64,000 nucleotides of DNA from Phycisphaerales bacterium Planc_01 (GCA_001603075.1 LVBB01000006.1:140181-204180); one strand, 5' to 3'; shown: positions 15,600 to 25,324, counted from the first letter of the stretch. Translations and numbers: made by a program. Notes: generated by a model from the letters alone, not told the origin.

Positions 15600-18500
15600 T
15601 CAGTATTCGACTGTTCCCCGGCTGAACCACGAATAGAGCGCGGGGATCACGAACAGGGTCAGGAAGGTGGCCGAGGTCAGGCCGAAGACCACAACGGTCG
15701 CCAGCGGCCGCTGGACCTCCGAACCGATCCCGTGCGACAGCAACAGCGGCAGCAGACCCAGCACGGTCGTGGTCGCGGTCATCAGGACCGGGCGGAGCCG
15801 CTGCAGACTGCCGGCGATGACCGCCTCATCGACCGTCATGCCCTCGTCGCGCATCTGGTTGATCCGCGTGACGAGCACGACCCCATTTTGCACGGCGATG
15901 CCGAACAGCGCGATGAACCCGACGGCGGCGGGAACGGACAGGTACTCGCCCATCCCCAGCAGGCCGAAGACGCCACCGATCAGGGCCAGTGGGATGCCCG
16001 ATACGATCAGCATCGCGTGGCGCAGAGACCCGAACGCCAGAAAGAGCATGAGCACGACCGCCGCGATGACGATCGGCACAATGATCGACAGGCGGGTCAT
16101 GGCCCGCTGCTGGTTCTCGAATTGCCCGCCATATTCGATGTGGTAGCCCGGCGGCAGCGTCACTTTCCGGGCGATCGCCTCTTGGACGTCGGCGATGACG
16201 CTACCGGTGTCACGGCCTCGAATGTTGGCTTGGACGACCCATCGCCGCTGGTTGTGCTCCCGATGGATCTGGATGGGTCCCGTGACCTGATCGACTCTGG
16301 CGACCTGCTTGAGCGGTATGAGCATCCCGTTCTGCGCGGGCACGAGAAGGCCCTCGATGGCCTCCGGATCGGCGCGGTACGGCTCCTGGTAGCGTACGTG
16401 GATGCCGAACCGACGGCTCTGGAGGTAGATCGTGTCGATGACTTCACCGCCGATGGCCAGTTCCACCAGTTCGAGAATGTCGCTGACGTCGATGCCGTAG
16501 CGGGAACACGCCGCCCGGTCGGCGATAACCTGCACCTGGGGCTGGCCGAAATTCTGCTCGGCGGCCAGGTCGACCAGGCCCGGGACGCCCGCGATGGCCT
16601 CGGCGATCTCGCCGGCCTTGTCGCGGAGGACGTCGAGGTCCTCGCCGAACAGCTTGATCGCCACCTGGGCCTTGATGCCCGAGAGCAACTCGTCGAAGGC
16701 GTTCTGAATGGGCTGGGTGAAATTCAGTTGCACCCCGGGATAGGCCGACAGCGTCTCGTTCAGGGCGGCAACCAGTTCCTTCTTGTTCGCGAATTGCGTC
16801 CAGCGATTCGCCGGTCGCAGCGCGATGTGCACCTCGGCGTAATTAACCGGGTGCGGGTGGCTTCCGCTCTCAGGCCGTCCGACGCGAGAAACGACCTCCT
16901 CGACTTCCTCGAATCGCACGATCTTGCGCTCCAGGAGCTGGACCGTCTCGGTGGCCTTCGCAAGCGAGATGGACGGCGCCATGGTCACACCGATCAGGAT
17001 CGAGCCCTCTTCGAGTGTCGGGATGAATTCGGTCCCCAGATGCGGTACTGCCAGAAGGCTGGCGAAGAACGCGACGAGCACGGCCGCAAGCACCACCGCC
17101 CTGTGCCGGATCGCCCAGCGAAGCGGCCGGTGGTATAGCAGCGTGAGCCAGTTGACCAGGGCGAATTCCCGATGCCGGCGTTCTTTCAGGAAATACGTGC
17201 ACAGCGCCGGCGCCACGGCCACGGCCACGATCAACGACCCGGCCAGCGCAAAGCACAGCGTCGCAGCCATCGGCGCGAACATTTTGCCTTCCACGTCCTG
17301 CAACGCGAAGATCGGCAGGAAGACCGTCACGATGATCAGGATGGAGAAGACGATCGGTCGGCTGACCTGGCTCGCCGCGTCGAACACGATCTGTGCCTTC
17401 TCCCGAGCCGTGTCCTTCACGTCCAGATTGAGGTGCCGAAAGATGTTTTCGACCATGACGATCGCGCCGTCGGCCAACATGCCGATGCCGATCGCGATCC
17501 CGCCGAGCGACATCAGGTTGGCCGAGATGCCCGTCAAACGCATGAGGATTACGCTGATCAATGCACACAGCGGAAGCGACAATGACACGATCAGCGCGCT
17601 GCGTACATTGCCCAGGAAGACAAAGAGCGTCACGACCACCATCACGGCGCCCAACAGCAGGGCCTCTTTGACGGTCCCGGTCGCCTGGCGGACGAGTTCG
17701 GCCTGTTCGTAATACGGCACGAGACGCACGCCGGCAGGCAGGGACGCCTGGACGTCAATGATCTTCGCGTACAGCCGCTCGATGACCTTGGAGGTGTTCT
17801 CGCCGTAGAGCTGGAGAACCATGCCGGAGACGACCTCGGCAGTTCCGTTTCGGGAGACCACGCCTCGACGGACTTCTGGACCATAGCGGACGTCGGCGAC
17901 GTCGGCGACCCGGATCGGGACGCCGTTGCGGACGGCGATGGGAACGCTGCCGATGTCTTCAAGATCGCGCAGCAGGCCGATGCCGCGTACGAGGTGCTCT
18001 TCCTGGCCCAGGACCATGAACTGGCCGCCCGCATTGGCGTTGTTGGCCTTCACGGCGCGCACGAGATCGCTCAGGGATACGTGGTGCCGGTTCAAGGCGT
18101 GCGGATTGACCTGAATCTGATACTGCAGAACGTTTCCACCGATCGAGAGGATGTCCGTAACGCCGGGCACCGTCTGGAGCTGCCGCTTGACCACCCAATC
18201 GTTGACCTCGCGCAGGTAGATGTCGGAAGCCTTGCCTTCCGTGTCGGCCCCCTCGTCGAGCGTCAGGTAATAGATGAAGATCTGACCGAGGCCGGTGGAG
18301 ATCGGTCCCAATTGAGGCGGCTCGTGCATCGGCGGCAGCTCGGCCAAGGCCCGATTGAGACGCTCGGCCACGATCGTCCGCGCGAAGTAGATGTCCACGT
18401 CGTCCTCGAAATAGACGTAGACGGCCACCAGGCCGAATGCGGAGGTGGACTTGATCTGCGTGACGCCGGGCAGGCCGTTCATCGCCGACTCGATGGGAAA

Positions 18501-18698
18501 CGCGATCAGGCGTTCGATCTCCTCCGGGGCCATGCCGTGCGCGTCGGCAAAGACCGGCACCATCACGGGCGAGATATCCGGGAAGGCGTCAATGGGCAAC
18601 TGCGTATAGGCGTACGAGCCGAATCCGATGATCCCAGCGATGGCGACAACGACGAGGAATCGATAGCGTAATGAGATGTCCATGATTCTCGCGGACAT
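15600..18698 (-). CDS. Heavy-metal efflux RND pump, CusA/CzcA family
   Basis: This inner membrane proton-driven transporter exports metal ions through a CusCBA/CzcCBA tripartite complex. The 1032-residue product has the classical layout of two halves. Each half has a single N-terminal helix, a large periplasmic loop and a bundle of membrane helices. The heavy-metal-RND signature in the first bundle is GMLADGAIVMVENIFRHL, with the acidic residue used in proton relay. FMVLG and QIKSTSAFG elements of the porter domain are also present. The start at 18698 has an AAGGAG ribosome site 8 bases upstream and follows the adaptor stop by 13 bases. Which metal (Cu/Ag, Zn/Co/Cd) cannot be settled by eye. 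Confidence 0.92.
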   Translation of the reverse strand: MSARIMDISLRYRFLVVVAIAGIIGFGSYAYTQLPIDAFPDISPVMVPVFADAHGMAPEEIERLIAFPIESAMNGLPGVTQIKSTSAFGLVAVYVYFEDDVDIYFARTIVAERLNRALAELPPMHEPPQLGPISTGLGQIFIYYLTLDEGADTEGKASDIYLREVNDWVVKRQLQTVPGVTDILSIGGNVLQYQIQVNPHALNRHHVSLSDLVRAVKANNANAGGQFMVLGQEEHLVRGIGLLRDLEDIGSVPIAVRNGVPIRVADVADVRYGPEVRRGVVSRNGTAEVVSGMVLQLYGENTSKVIERLYAKIIDVQASLPAGVRLVPYYEQAELVRQATGTVKEALLLGAVMVVVTLFVFLGNVRSALIVSLSLPLCALISVILMRLTGISANLMSLGGIAIGIGMLADGAIVMVENIFRHLNLDVKDTAREKAQIVFDAASQVSRPIVFSILIIVTVFLPIFALQDVEGKMFAPMAATLCFALAGSLIVAVAVAPALCTYFLKERRHREFALVNWLTLLYHRPLRWAIRHRAVVLAAVLVAFFASLLAVPHLGTEFIPTLEEGSILIGVTMAPSISLAKATETVQLLERKIVRFEEVEEVVSRVGRPESGSHPHPVNYAEVHIALRPANRWTQFANKKELVAALNETLSAYPGVQLNFTQPIQNAFDELLSGIKAQVAIKLFGEDLDVLRDKAGEIAEAIAGVPGLVDLAAEQNFGQPQVQVIADRAACSRYGIDVSDILELVELAIGGEVIDTIYLQSRRFGIHVRYQEPYRADPEAIEGLLVPAQNGMLIPLKQVARVDQVTGPIQIHREHNQRRWVVQANIRGRDTGSVIADVQEAIARKVTLPPGYHIEYGGQFENQQRAMTRLSIIVPIVIAAVVLMLFLAFGSLRHAMLIVSGIPLALIGGVFGLLGMGEYLSVPAAVGFIALFGIAVQNGVVLVTRINQMRDEGMTVDEAVIAGSLQRLRPVLMTATTTVLGLLPLLLSHGIGSEVQRPLATVVVFGLTSATFLTLFVIPALYSWFSRGTVEY

Positions 18699-18711
18699 TC
18701 GCAGGCTCCTT

Positions 18712-19944
18712 TCAGTGACCGTGACCGGCATGGCTGCCGAGGCCGGCGGTAACGATGGCCGCTTTCAGTTCGAAGGCGCCTTGGATCACGAAGGGCTCTC
18801 CGGCCGTCAGGCCGGACGTGATCTCCACAGCCCCCTGGCTCGACCGGCCGACCGATACGAACCGAGCCTCGAAACCGTGCGCGGACGGCACGAAGACGCA
18901 CGGCCGCCCTTCGAGCGATTGCACGGCCGACCTGGGCACCAGCACGTCGACCGTTGCCGCCTCGGTGAGGATCTCGGCCGTGGCGAACAGGCCGGGACGG
19001 TACCGGCCGCCAGTGTTGGGCAGCACGACACGGGCCTGCACCGTGCGCGTGTCTTCGGCTGCAATCGGGGCCACATAGCTGATCCGCCCGGTGGCCTGAG
19101 GCACGCCTGGTCCCACCGTGACGATGGCCTCCTGACCTTCTTCGACATAGGGCAGGTCGTGCTGATGTACGTCGAGCTGAACCCAAACCGTGGACAGATC
19201 GGCGATCGCAAAGAGTTCCGAGTCGTCCTTCAGGGCCTCTCCAATCGTGATGTGCTTGGCGATCACCGTCGCGTCAAAGGGTGCGAGGATTTCGTATCGC
19301 GTCAGAGACTGATCCGACTGCTCCGGCAACGTACGGACGTAGTCGTCGCTGAACCCCAGCGCATGGAGCTTCTGCTCGGCCGCGTGCAATTCAATCTGCG
19401 TTTCGGCCACCGCCTGCCTGGCATCGAGGAACTCCTGCTCGGAGGAGATTCGCTTGTCCCAGAGGCTCTGCTCACGGTCAGACCTGGTTCGGGCCAGTTC
19501 CAGCCTGCGCCACGCGGCCAGATAGGCCGCCTTGCCATCGGCCAACTCGCGGCTTTCGACCACCGCCATGACCTCGCCTTGGGTGACGTTGTCGCCGAGT
19601 GTCTTTCGGACTTCGGTGGCCACGCCGGCAACCCGCGTCACGATGTGGGCAAGCCGATCGGCGTCGGCGGCAATGCGGCCCGGCAGAGACAGTGTTCGAT
19701 GCAATGGTCCGGCCTCAGCGATGGCCGTCTCGATTCCGAGCTCCGCGATCTGCTCGTCGCTCAGCTCGACGATGTGCTCGTCTTCGTGCTCCTGCACATC
19801 GCGCTCCTCATGGTGTGCATGGTCGCACGTCTGACCTTGCGGCACAAGACGGACGAGCACGTCGAGTTTCCCTTCCAGCACAATCCCTGCGATCAGGCCG
19901 ATGGCCAGGATGGCCAGGGCCAATGGCAACAGGCGGTATTTCAT
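18712..19944 (-). CDS. Periplasmic adaptor of the metal efflux system, CusB/CzcB family
   Basis: This membrane-fusion protein joins the RND pump to the TolC-like channel. The 410-residue product has an N-terminal membrane anchor (about 5-25). A His/Asp/Glu-rich stretch at about residues 40-58 (CDHAHHEERDVQEHEDEH) may bind metal before transfer. It then has a helical hairpin, a lipoyl-like/beta-barrel core (KHITIGEAL, WVQLDVHQHDLPYVEEG) and a His-rich C-terminal tail (GSHAGHGH). Two separate His-rich segments strongly suggest a divalent or monovalent metal substrate. It overlaps the channel gene by ATGA and precedes the pump gene by 13 bases, so the three form one translation-coupled operon. 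Confidence 0.9.
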   Translation of the reverse strand: MKYRLLPLALAILAIGLIAGIVLEGKLDVLVRLVPQGQTCDHAHHEERDVQEHEDEHIVELSDEQIAELGIETAIAEAGPLHRTLSLPGRIAADADRLAHIVTRVAGVATEVRKTLGDNVTQGEVMAVVESRELADGKAAYLAAWRRLELARTRSDREQSLWDKRISSEQEFLDARQAVAETQIELHAAEQKLHALGFSDDYVRTLPEQSDQSLTRYEILAPFDATVIAKHITIGEALKDDSELFAIADLSTVWVQLDVHQHDLPYVEEGQEAIVTVGPGVPQATGRISYVAPIAAEDTRTVQARVVLPNTGGRYRPGLFATAEILTEAATVDVLVPRSAVQSLEGRPCVFVPSAHGFEARFVSVGRSSQGAVEITSGLTAGEPFVIQGAFELKAAIVTAGLGSHAGHGH

Positions 19945-21311
19945 TGTTCTGCCCCTTTCGACTGGCGTTCGTCATCTGCCGGGCTTGGATCGAGAGGCCG
20001 TCCCGTCAACCTCTCCACGTCCGCACGCGCGCGATGGCACGCCTCGACGGTGTCGATGTATTGAACCTTGGTCTCGAAAAACGTGCGCTGCGTGTCCAGC
20101 ACGTAGAGATAGTCGAACTTGCCCTCGCGATATCCCTGTTGGGCGGCCTCGAAGGCCTGTTGGGCCCTGGGCAGCACGTCGGCCCGAAGGATGTGCGCCT
20201 CATCGTACGCCGCGGCCAGACCGTTCACTGCTTCGGCCAGCATCGCCGCGATTTCGATCTCAGCCGCCTGCTGTTGCTTTCTGGCTTTGGCGAGGTTTGC
20301 CGTGGCCTCTTCGATGCCTCCCTGGTTCCGGTCGAACAGGGGAATCGGCAGCGCCAAGCCCACCATGAATGCCGAGTCGTCGCTTTCCCGGAAATGCTGC
20401 ACGCCAGCGGCGACGGTGATATCCGAAGTCGCCCTGGCCCTCTCCAGATCCAACGCCGCCTGGCGCTGCCGTTGCTCGATCACCCAACGCGCCAGATCGG
20501 GATTGGCGGCGATCAGCTCATCGGTGTCCAAGGCCGATGGAGCGGGTGTCACCGCATAGAAATCCCCTGCCGCCGCCTCGAACGATGCAGTGCGAGCGCC
20601 CCAAACGGCCGCCAGATTGCGTCTTGCGGCTGTCAGTGCACGCGACGCTTTCTGGAATTCGATCCGGCTCATGGAGAAGACCACGTCCGCCCGCAGGTTC
20701 TCGACCGCGGAGTCCTTGCCCGCCTCGACCCGTTGGGCTACGGCAGATTGGGCCTGGCCCGACAGGTCACGCAGTTGTTCGGCCAGCGCCAGGCGCTCCT
20801 GGGCCGCCAGCACGGCGACAAACGCCTGCGTAACGTCTCGGAGCGTGTCGAGACGCTGCGATTCGAAGTCCCACTCCGCCAGTTCCGTCTCCAGTGACGC
20901 GACCCGTATTCGCTTATCGCGTTTGCCGCGCAGCTCGATGAGCTGGCCGAGAGAGATGGTGATCTCGGCAGCGTCGAAACCGCTTCGCTCACCGCGTCCG
21001 CCCAGCGATTCGACCTCGACGTCAAGTTCGGGATTCGGCCGCAGCGACGCCTGGAGCCCTCGCGCTTCTGCCGCGCGTCGCTCCATTGAAACGGCTCCGA
21101 GTCGCGGGCTGTGCATCAGAGCCAGCGCAGCCGCCTCGCGCAGGGTGATATGGCCTGTCGGCTCAGGAGACACCGGCGGCGCCTCAGAGGTCGCCGAGGC
21201 GGGTCTGGAAACACCGCCTGGGGGCGGAGGAGGCGGATTCCGGGTCGCCCGGCAGCCGGTCAGCACAACGAAAATCGTCAGGACAGGCAACGTGTAAAGA
21301 CTATGGCACAT
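19941..21311 (-). CDS. Outer membrane efflux channel, TolC/CusC family lipoprotein
   Basis: The 456-residue protein forms the outer membrane duct of the metal efflux complex. A lipoprotein signal ends in LTGC (C20). A Pro-rich linker (PPPPPPGG) follows, then two repeats of long amphipathic helices typical of TolC (for example SPRLGAVSMERRAAEARGL and GYREGKFDYLYVLDTQ). I chose ATG 21311 because the lipobox sits at the expected distance from it; longer in-frame starts put the signal peptide inside the protein. The stop overlaps the adaptor start by ATGA. Confidence 0.9.
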   Translation of the reverse strand: MCHSLYTLPVLTIFVVLTGCRATRNPPPPPPGGVSRPASATSEAPPVSPEPTGHITLREAAALALMHSPRLGAVSMERRAAEARGLQASLRPNPELDVEVESLGGRGERSGFDAAEITISLGQLIELRGKRDKRIRVASLETELAEWDFESQRLDTLRDVTQAFVAVLAAQERLALAEQLRDLSGQAQSAVAQRVEAGKDSAVENLRADVVFSMSRIEFQKASRALTAARRNLAAVWGARTASFEAAAGDFYAVTPAPSALDTDELIAANPDLARWVIEQRQRQAALDLERARATSDITVAAGVQHFRESDDSAFMVGLALPIPLFDRNQGGIEEATANLAKARKQQQAAEIEIAAMLAEAVNGLAAAYDEAHILRADVLPRAQQAFEAAQQGYREGKFDYLYVLDTQRTFFETKVQYIDTVEACHRARADVERLTGRPLDPSPADDERQSKGAEQ

Positions 21312-21425
21312 GAGAACGACTCCCACCACAAGCTTCTCGATCGCCCCGTGTTCACGGGCGCAGGGATTCTGCACTCGGCCGTTCGGCAAGACGCGAATCG
21401 GCCCAATCACAAAGGAGGGGGGAGT

Positions 21426-21860
21426 CTACACTTGCAGCACGATGCTGCGCAGCGGATCGTGGAAGGCGGGAAGAGGGACTTCTTCCGACCCGGCGTCAAG
21501 GACGAGGAGATTCTGACGCGCGGCAGATGATTCACCGACCACTGCAGCGGCGATGGCCTTCAGCCCGTCGGACAAAGACCGCCCATCGAGAGGTCCAATC
21601 GGCAGTGCGATATCCACACAGCGACCGCAACCCTCTGTTCCGGAATACTGAGCCTCCTTGTCATCGCATGGCTCAGGATCGAAATCATGGTGATGCGCCG
21701 CATGGTCACAGTGGCTGTGGTCCACCGGCTCGATGGCAACGTGTCCGTAGGAGCCGGAACACAGAACAATCCCCTGCGATGCGTTGACCGCCGCGATGAG
21801 GCAGAACAAAACCACACCCAAGGACTTCCCGTTACCATATTGTCGGCGTTTTCGATTCAT
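21426..21860 (-). CDS. Small exported His/Cys-rich protein heading the metal efflux operon
   Basis: The 144-residue product has a basic N-terminus and a signal peptide (hydrophobic about 13-28). A dense metal-ligand cluster follows (H48, H50, C51, H53, H56-H58, then acidic residues), with further cysteines at 65, 78 and 81. The C-terminal half is ordinary and unrecognised. It ends 114 bases before the outer membrane channel gene and is the first gene after the operon promoter. Position and ligand content suggest a periplasmic metal-binding protein that buffers or delivers the metal exported by CusCBA. I know of no named family for it; small His-rich proteins do accompany Cus/Czc loci in other bacteria. 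ATG 21860 was chosen because a promoter and leader end just upstream. Confidence 0.65.
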   Translation of the reverse strand: MNRKRRQYGNGKSLGVVLFCLIAAVNASQGIVLCSGSYGHVAIEPVDHSHCDHAAHHHDFDPEPCDDKEAQYSGTEGCGRCVDIALPIGPLDGRSLSDGLKAIAAAVVGESSAARQNLLVLDAGSEEVPLPAFHDPLRSIVLQV

Positions 21861-21867
21861 AAACCGC

Positions 21868-21948
21868 GTTCTGTGCTCAGAACGAGACTGCGTAGGTCGC
21901 ACAGGACCCATATGACTCATTCTACGCAAGAGTCCGGCATTCGTTCAA
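21868..21948 (-). promoter_or_regulatory. Promoter and possible operator of the metal efflux operon
   Basis: Read on the minus strand, TTGAAC (complement of 21943-21948) and TAGAAT (complement of 21919-21924) are spaced by 18 bases. An inverted repeat GACTC-N11-GAGTC (21914-21934) brackets the -10 box and is a plausible repressor or activator site. A second repeat, GTTCTG/CAGAAC (21868-21883, 4-base loop), lies in the short leader just before the first start codon. No regulator gene is adjacent. Confidence 0.45.
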
Positions 21949-21981
21949 CCCTTATCCCGCGAGAATAGCCAGCAGAGGCTG

Positions 21982-22695
21982 TTACGAGCCCGACTCGTTG
22001 AGGACTTTGATGTAGGCGTCGCGAATCTGCACGTGGCTGCCGCCGCGACTGAGCTCCTGGAAACCGATGTGGCCTCTGCGCGGCCGGTCCTTGATGGGCG
22101 GGGCCGCCGAACCATCGTGCCGCTTGACGGCCTGGGTCTGCTCGTTCAAGTCCACGTCGAGGATCAGTTCGCCGTTGAGGACGACGTGCATGTGCGATCC
22201 GGCCAATACGATCAGGTAGCTGTTCCATTCGGTGGGCTTGTAGACCTGCTTCTTCGGCGCGATCGCCCGGTAGATGCCCCCGGTCAACTCGGAATCGGCG
22301 GCGCTGGTGTTGTAGCGGTAGTCGGCCATCTGGAGTTCCATCCCGTCGAAGGCCGGGTCGCCGAAGAGCGGCGCCCGCAGCGCACAGCCGCTGTTGCCCG
22401 TCTCACCGAGCTTGAAGTCGTACTTCAGGATGAAATCGCCGTACTGCCGCTCGCTCACCAGCCAGGTCCCTCGCAACGGACTGCCGTGAAGGATGCCGTC
22501 CTTGACGAGCCACTTGACGTTGGAATCGACCGGTTTGCTCAGGTCGTTCCAGGTGCGCACCGACCAGCCTTCCGGCGCCCCTTCCTTCGGGAACAGGGGA
22601 ACGAATCCATCGTCAGAGGACTGTGCCGCCGGCGCCACTGCCCCGATCACGAGAACCGCCAGCACCACGCATCGCACGCCAATTCGCCTTGCCAT
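21982..22695 (-). CDS. DUF1080 (3-keto-disaccharide hydrolase) domain protein, secreted
   Basis: The 237-residue product has a signal peptide (hydrophobic about 8-22) and a single concanavalin-like beta-sandwich of the DUF1080 family. Recognisable strands are FVPLFPKEGAPEGW, YGDFILKYDFKLGETGNSG, GMELQMADY and NSYLIVLAGSHMHVVLNGE, ending in HIGFQE. Members are abundant in planctomycetes and have been linked to cleavage of 3-keto-glycosides made by Gfo/Idh/MocA oxidoreductases, two of which lie elsewhere in this window. The start at 22695 has a GGGAGGT ribosome site. Substrate cannot be read from sequence. Confidence 0.85.
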   Translation of the reverse strand: MARRIGVRCVVLAVLVIGAVAPAAQSSDDGFVPLFPKEGAPEGWSVRTWNDLSKPVDSNVKWLVKDGILHGSPLRGTWLVSERQYGDFILKYDFKLGETGNSGCALRAPLFGDPAFDGMELQMADYRYNTSAADSELTGGIYRAIAPKKQVYKPTEWNSYLIVLAGSHMHVVLNGELILDVDLNEQTQAVKRHDGSAAPPIKDRPRRGHIGFQELSRGGSHVQIRDAYIKVLNESGS

Positions 22696-22798
22696 GATTC
22701 GACCTCCCGTACGCTGTTCTTCGAAATCTGTTTCGATGCCCTCCGCCATTCTATGCTCGGGCAGACCGATCCGCAACGTCCGATTTATCCGAGCGGGC

Positions 22799-24025
22799 CT
22801 ATACGGGTGGGTGCTCGTGGGCGACCGCCTCGGCTACAGACGCACCGGCCCGGCGTCGCGTATCAGGGTATTTCCACAGGGCCCAGAGACCGAGCAGGCC
22901 CGACGCAGCGTAGCCCAGAGGCGTCAGCTTCAGGACGGCTCCGGTACCGACGTGATCGGCCAGCACGCCAAGGCCCATGAACGCGACGTAGGCGATGCCC
23001 CAGGTGCCACCGACGATCGCCGCCATGCGCTGGCCGAGTTTCAGGCCCTGAGCATAGCGGGCGAGCGTAATGGTCAGGATGTAAGCAGACATGGAGAAGA
23101 AGCCGGCGGCGCACAGCAAGCCGACCGCCGCCCGGCTCTCGATGAACAGCAGGTAGAGTACGGTGAAAGGCACGGACAACACGAACGCCAGCGTCGAGCA
23201 TGGCAGGTCGCCCTTGCGGCGGGCGATTGCGGCCCAGGCAAACGGCCCGATGGCGCCGCCCCAGCCGAACATCGCGACGGAGAACCCTCCGAACGTCAAT
23301 GCAAAGCCCAGCGTGTTCAGATGGGTGGGGACCAGAAGCAGGATCACGGTTGTTGAAACCGCCGCCGGCACGCCGATCGCCAGGAGCAGCCCGAACGGCA
23401 ATTGGTGCGAGACCCCGACCGGCGTGCCGTCGCGACCGGCCCGGCTCTCCACCGCAAGAGTCACGCGTGACAGAGCGATGGCGGCCATGCCGACCGCCGG
23501 CAGCAGGACCAGGGGATAGAGCCCCGGCAGTCCGAATCGGGAAACGAGATAGGCGGCAATCACTCCGCCACTGGCGAAGCCGAGAAAGCCCGATGTCATG
23601 AAGACCGCTGTGCTCGTTGCCGCCGGGATGTGATCCAGCGTGTGAACGGCGCGTAGGCCCTCAGGGTGAACGATCGCAATTCCGCAGCCGCTGATGATCC
23701 CCAAGGCGACGATCGTCGCGACGCCAGCACTTGATCGAGGCGCCAGAGCCATCACACAGATGCTCGCGGCCAGAAGGAGTCCAACGTGCAGAAAGAGCGG
23801 CCGGTGCCGATCGGCCCGCATGTGCCCGGTCAACATCTGGACACCGTTGGCCGTCAGCGTCAAGGCGGCCAGCACGAAGCCCCCGACGGAAAGACTCAGC
23901 GAAAACCGCTCCCGGACGACCGGAAGGATCGCCGGCAGCATATTGCCGAACATGTCCACGAGAAAGTGAACACCCGACAAAACGACCAAACGACTCCATT
24001 GTGCTTTGAGAGGGCTTGCACCCAT
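22799..24025 (-). CDS. MFS transporter, fosmidomycin-resistance-like
   Basis: The 408-residue product has about twelve hydrophobic helices typical of the major facilitator superfamily. The opening LVVLSGVHFLVDMFGNMLPAILPVV and the early NGVQMLTGHMRADRHRPLF loop resemble Fsr/YnfM-like drug exporters. It would expel a small hydrophilic compound by proton exchange. The start is uncertain: ATG 24025 gives the normal family length, while an in-frame ATG at 24082 would add 19 residues of no recognisable function. It is separated from the DUF1080 gene by 103 bases on the same strand. Confidence 0.75.
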   Translation of the reverse strand: MGASPLKAQWSRLVVLSGVHFLVDMFGNMLPAILPVVRERFSLSLSVGGFVLAALTLTANGVQMLTGHMRADRHRPLFLHVGLLLAASICVMALAPRSSAGVATIVALGIISGCGIAIVHPEGLRAVHTLDHIPAATSTAVFMTSGFLGFASGGVIAAYLVSRFGLPGLYPLVLLPAVGMAAIALSRVTLAVESRAGRDGTPVGVSHQLPFGLLLAIGVPAAVSTTVILLLVPTHLNTLGFALTFGGFSVAMFGWGGAIGPFAWAAIARRKGDLPCSTLAFVLSVPFTVLYLLFIESRAAVGLLCAAGFFSMSAYILTITLARYAQGLKLGQRMAAIVGGTWGIAYVAFMGLGVLADHVGTGAVLKLTPLGYAASGLLGLWALWKYPDTRRRAGASVAEAVAHEHPPV

Positions 24026-24142
24026 ATCGGCTCCGAGAGGAATCGGCAAACCTCCGTGGTCTGCCGGAATCCCAGAAAGCATAGCGAATTCGCCGCCGGA
24101 CACAAGAGTCCACTTGACGGGTTGTCGGCCGAGACCACGGTG

Positions 24143-24171
24143 TTGAACTCGACGCCTCCGTCGGTTAGTCT
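24143..24171 (+). promoter_or_regulatory. Candidate promoter for the PIG-L gene
   Basis: TTGAAC (24143-24148) and TAGTCT (24166-24171) are spaced by 17 bases within the 207-base divergent region between the MFS gene and the PIG-L gene. The leader would be about 55 bases. Confidence 0.35.
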
Positions 24172-24232
24172 GGTGGGATAGAGGCGTCAAACCAGGCAAT
24201 GCAGACACATATGCGAATCAAGGAGGTGCAGG

Positions 24233-25183
24233 ATGCAGATCAGAAGACGAACTGCGATGACAGGGCTGCTGTGCGCCCTGACGGTGGCGCTGGTTGGGAC
24301 TTCGAGAGCCCCGCTTGCGGCTGCACAGGCCGGCGGCCCGGGCGACGACGGCAAACTGCGGATCATCGTCTTCGGGGCCCATCCGGACGATTGCGAACTG
24401 AAGGCCGGCGGCACGGCGGCCCTGTGGGCGGCACAGGGACATCACGTCAAGTTCGTCTCCACCACCAACGGGGACATCGGTCACGCCGCGATCGCCGGTG
24501 GACCGCTGGCCCGGCGGCGGATCGCTGAGGTCAAGGAAGCAGCCAAGGTGCTCGGCATCGAGACCGAGGTCCTCGACATCCACGATGGGGAGCTCATGCC
24601 GACGCTGGAGAACCGCAAGACGTTCGTCCGGCTGATCCGCGAGTGGAAGGCCGACATCGTCATGGGACACCGGCCGAACGATTATCATCCCGACCACCGG
24701 TACACGGGCATCCTGATGCAGGACGCCGCCTTCATGGTCACGGTCGCCTTCTTCTGCCCCGACGTGCCCCAACTCGCGAAGAATCCCGTCTTCCTGTATC
24801 TGTCCGATAACTTCCAGAAGCCCAATCCGTTTGAGCCAGCCGTCGTCGTCGGAATCGATTCGGTCTACGACAAGAAGGCTGACGCCATCTGGACGCTCCA
24901 ATCCCAAATTGAGTCGTTGTGGGCCACCGGCAATTTCGAGAAAGTTGTCCCCGTACCTGCCGATCCGGTCGCACACGAGCGGCGGCGGCAACAGGTGCGA
25001 GAGCGCATCGCCGCCCGCGACCGGCGCGTCGCCGACAAATACCGTGACAGGTTGATCGAATCCTACGGTCCGGAAAAGGGCGCCCGCATCGTGCACGCCG
25101 AGGCGTTCGAACTATGCGAATATGGGCGCCAGCCGACGGCCGAAGAACTGAAGGCCCTCTTCCCGACCGCGAGCGAGCGATAA
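24233..25183 (+). CDS. PIG-L family deacetylase (LmbE-like), exported
   Basis: PIG-L enzymes are zinc-dependent amide hydrolases acting on N-acetylglucosamine-containing substrates such as GlcNAc-PI, GlcNAc-inositol or bacillithiol precursors. The 316-residue product shows the diagnostic metal-binding motif AHPDD near residues 45-49. It also has GDIGHAAIAGGPLARRRIAE and the second ligand motif GHRPNDYHPDHR. A hydrophobic N-terminus (about 6-27) suggests export, which is common in planctomycete homologues. The ATG at 24233 follows aaggaggtgcagg, an excellent ribosome site. Substrate is not predictable. Confidence 0.9.
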   Translation: MQIRRRTAMTGLLCALTVALVGTSRAPLAAAQAGGPGDDGKLRIIVFGAHPDDCELKAGGTAALWAAQGHHVKFVSTTNGDIGHAAIAGGPLARRRIAEVKEAAKVLGIETEVLDIHDGELMPTLENRKTFVRLIREWKADIVMGHRPNDYHPDHRYTGILMQDAAFMVTVAFFCPDVPQLAKNPVFLYLSDNFQKPNPFEPAVVVGIDSVYDKKADAIWTLQSQIESLWATGNFEKVVPVPADPVAHERRRQQVRERIAARDRRVADKYRDRLIESYGPEKGARIVHAEAFELCEYGRQPTAEELKALFPTASER

Positions 25184-25324
25184 CCGTCGGCCTCGGCAAA
25201 GCCACGCCTGGAGACCGGTGGAATGGCCCGCTTCAGCCCCGGGGGACTCGGTCGTTGCCGTCGATCGAGAGCGGTCCGATAAGGGGGTTTGCTGCCTCTG
25301 TGCCGATTCTCTGCAAAAGAGTGC

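Noticed and set aside
15258-17138. A 626-codon plus-strand frame opposite the RND pump.
   Set aside because: It lies antisense to a strongly conserved transporter and its product has no domain-like pattern.
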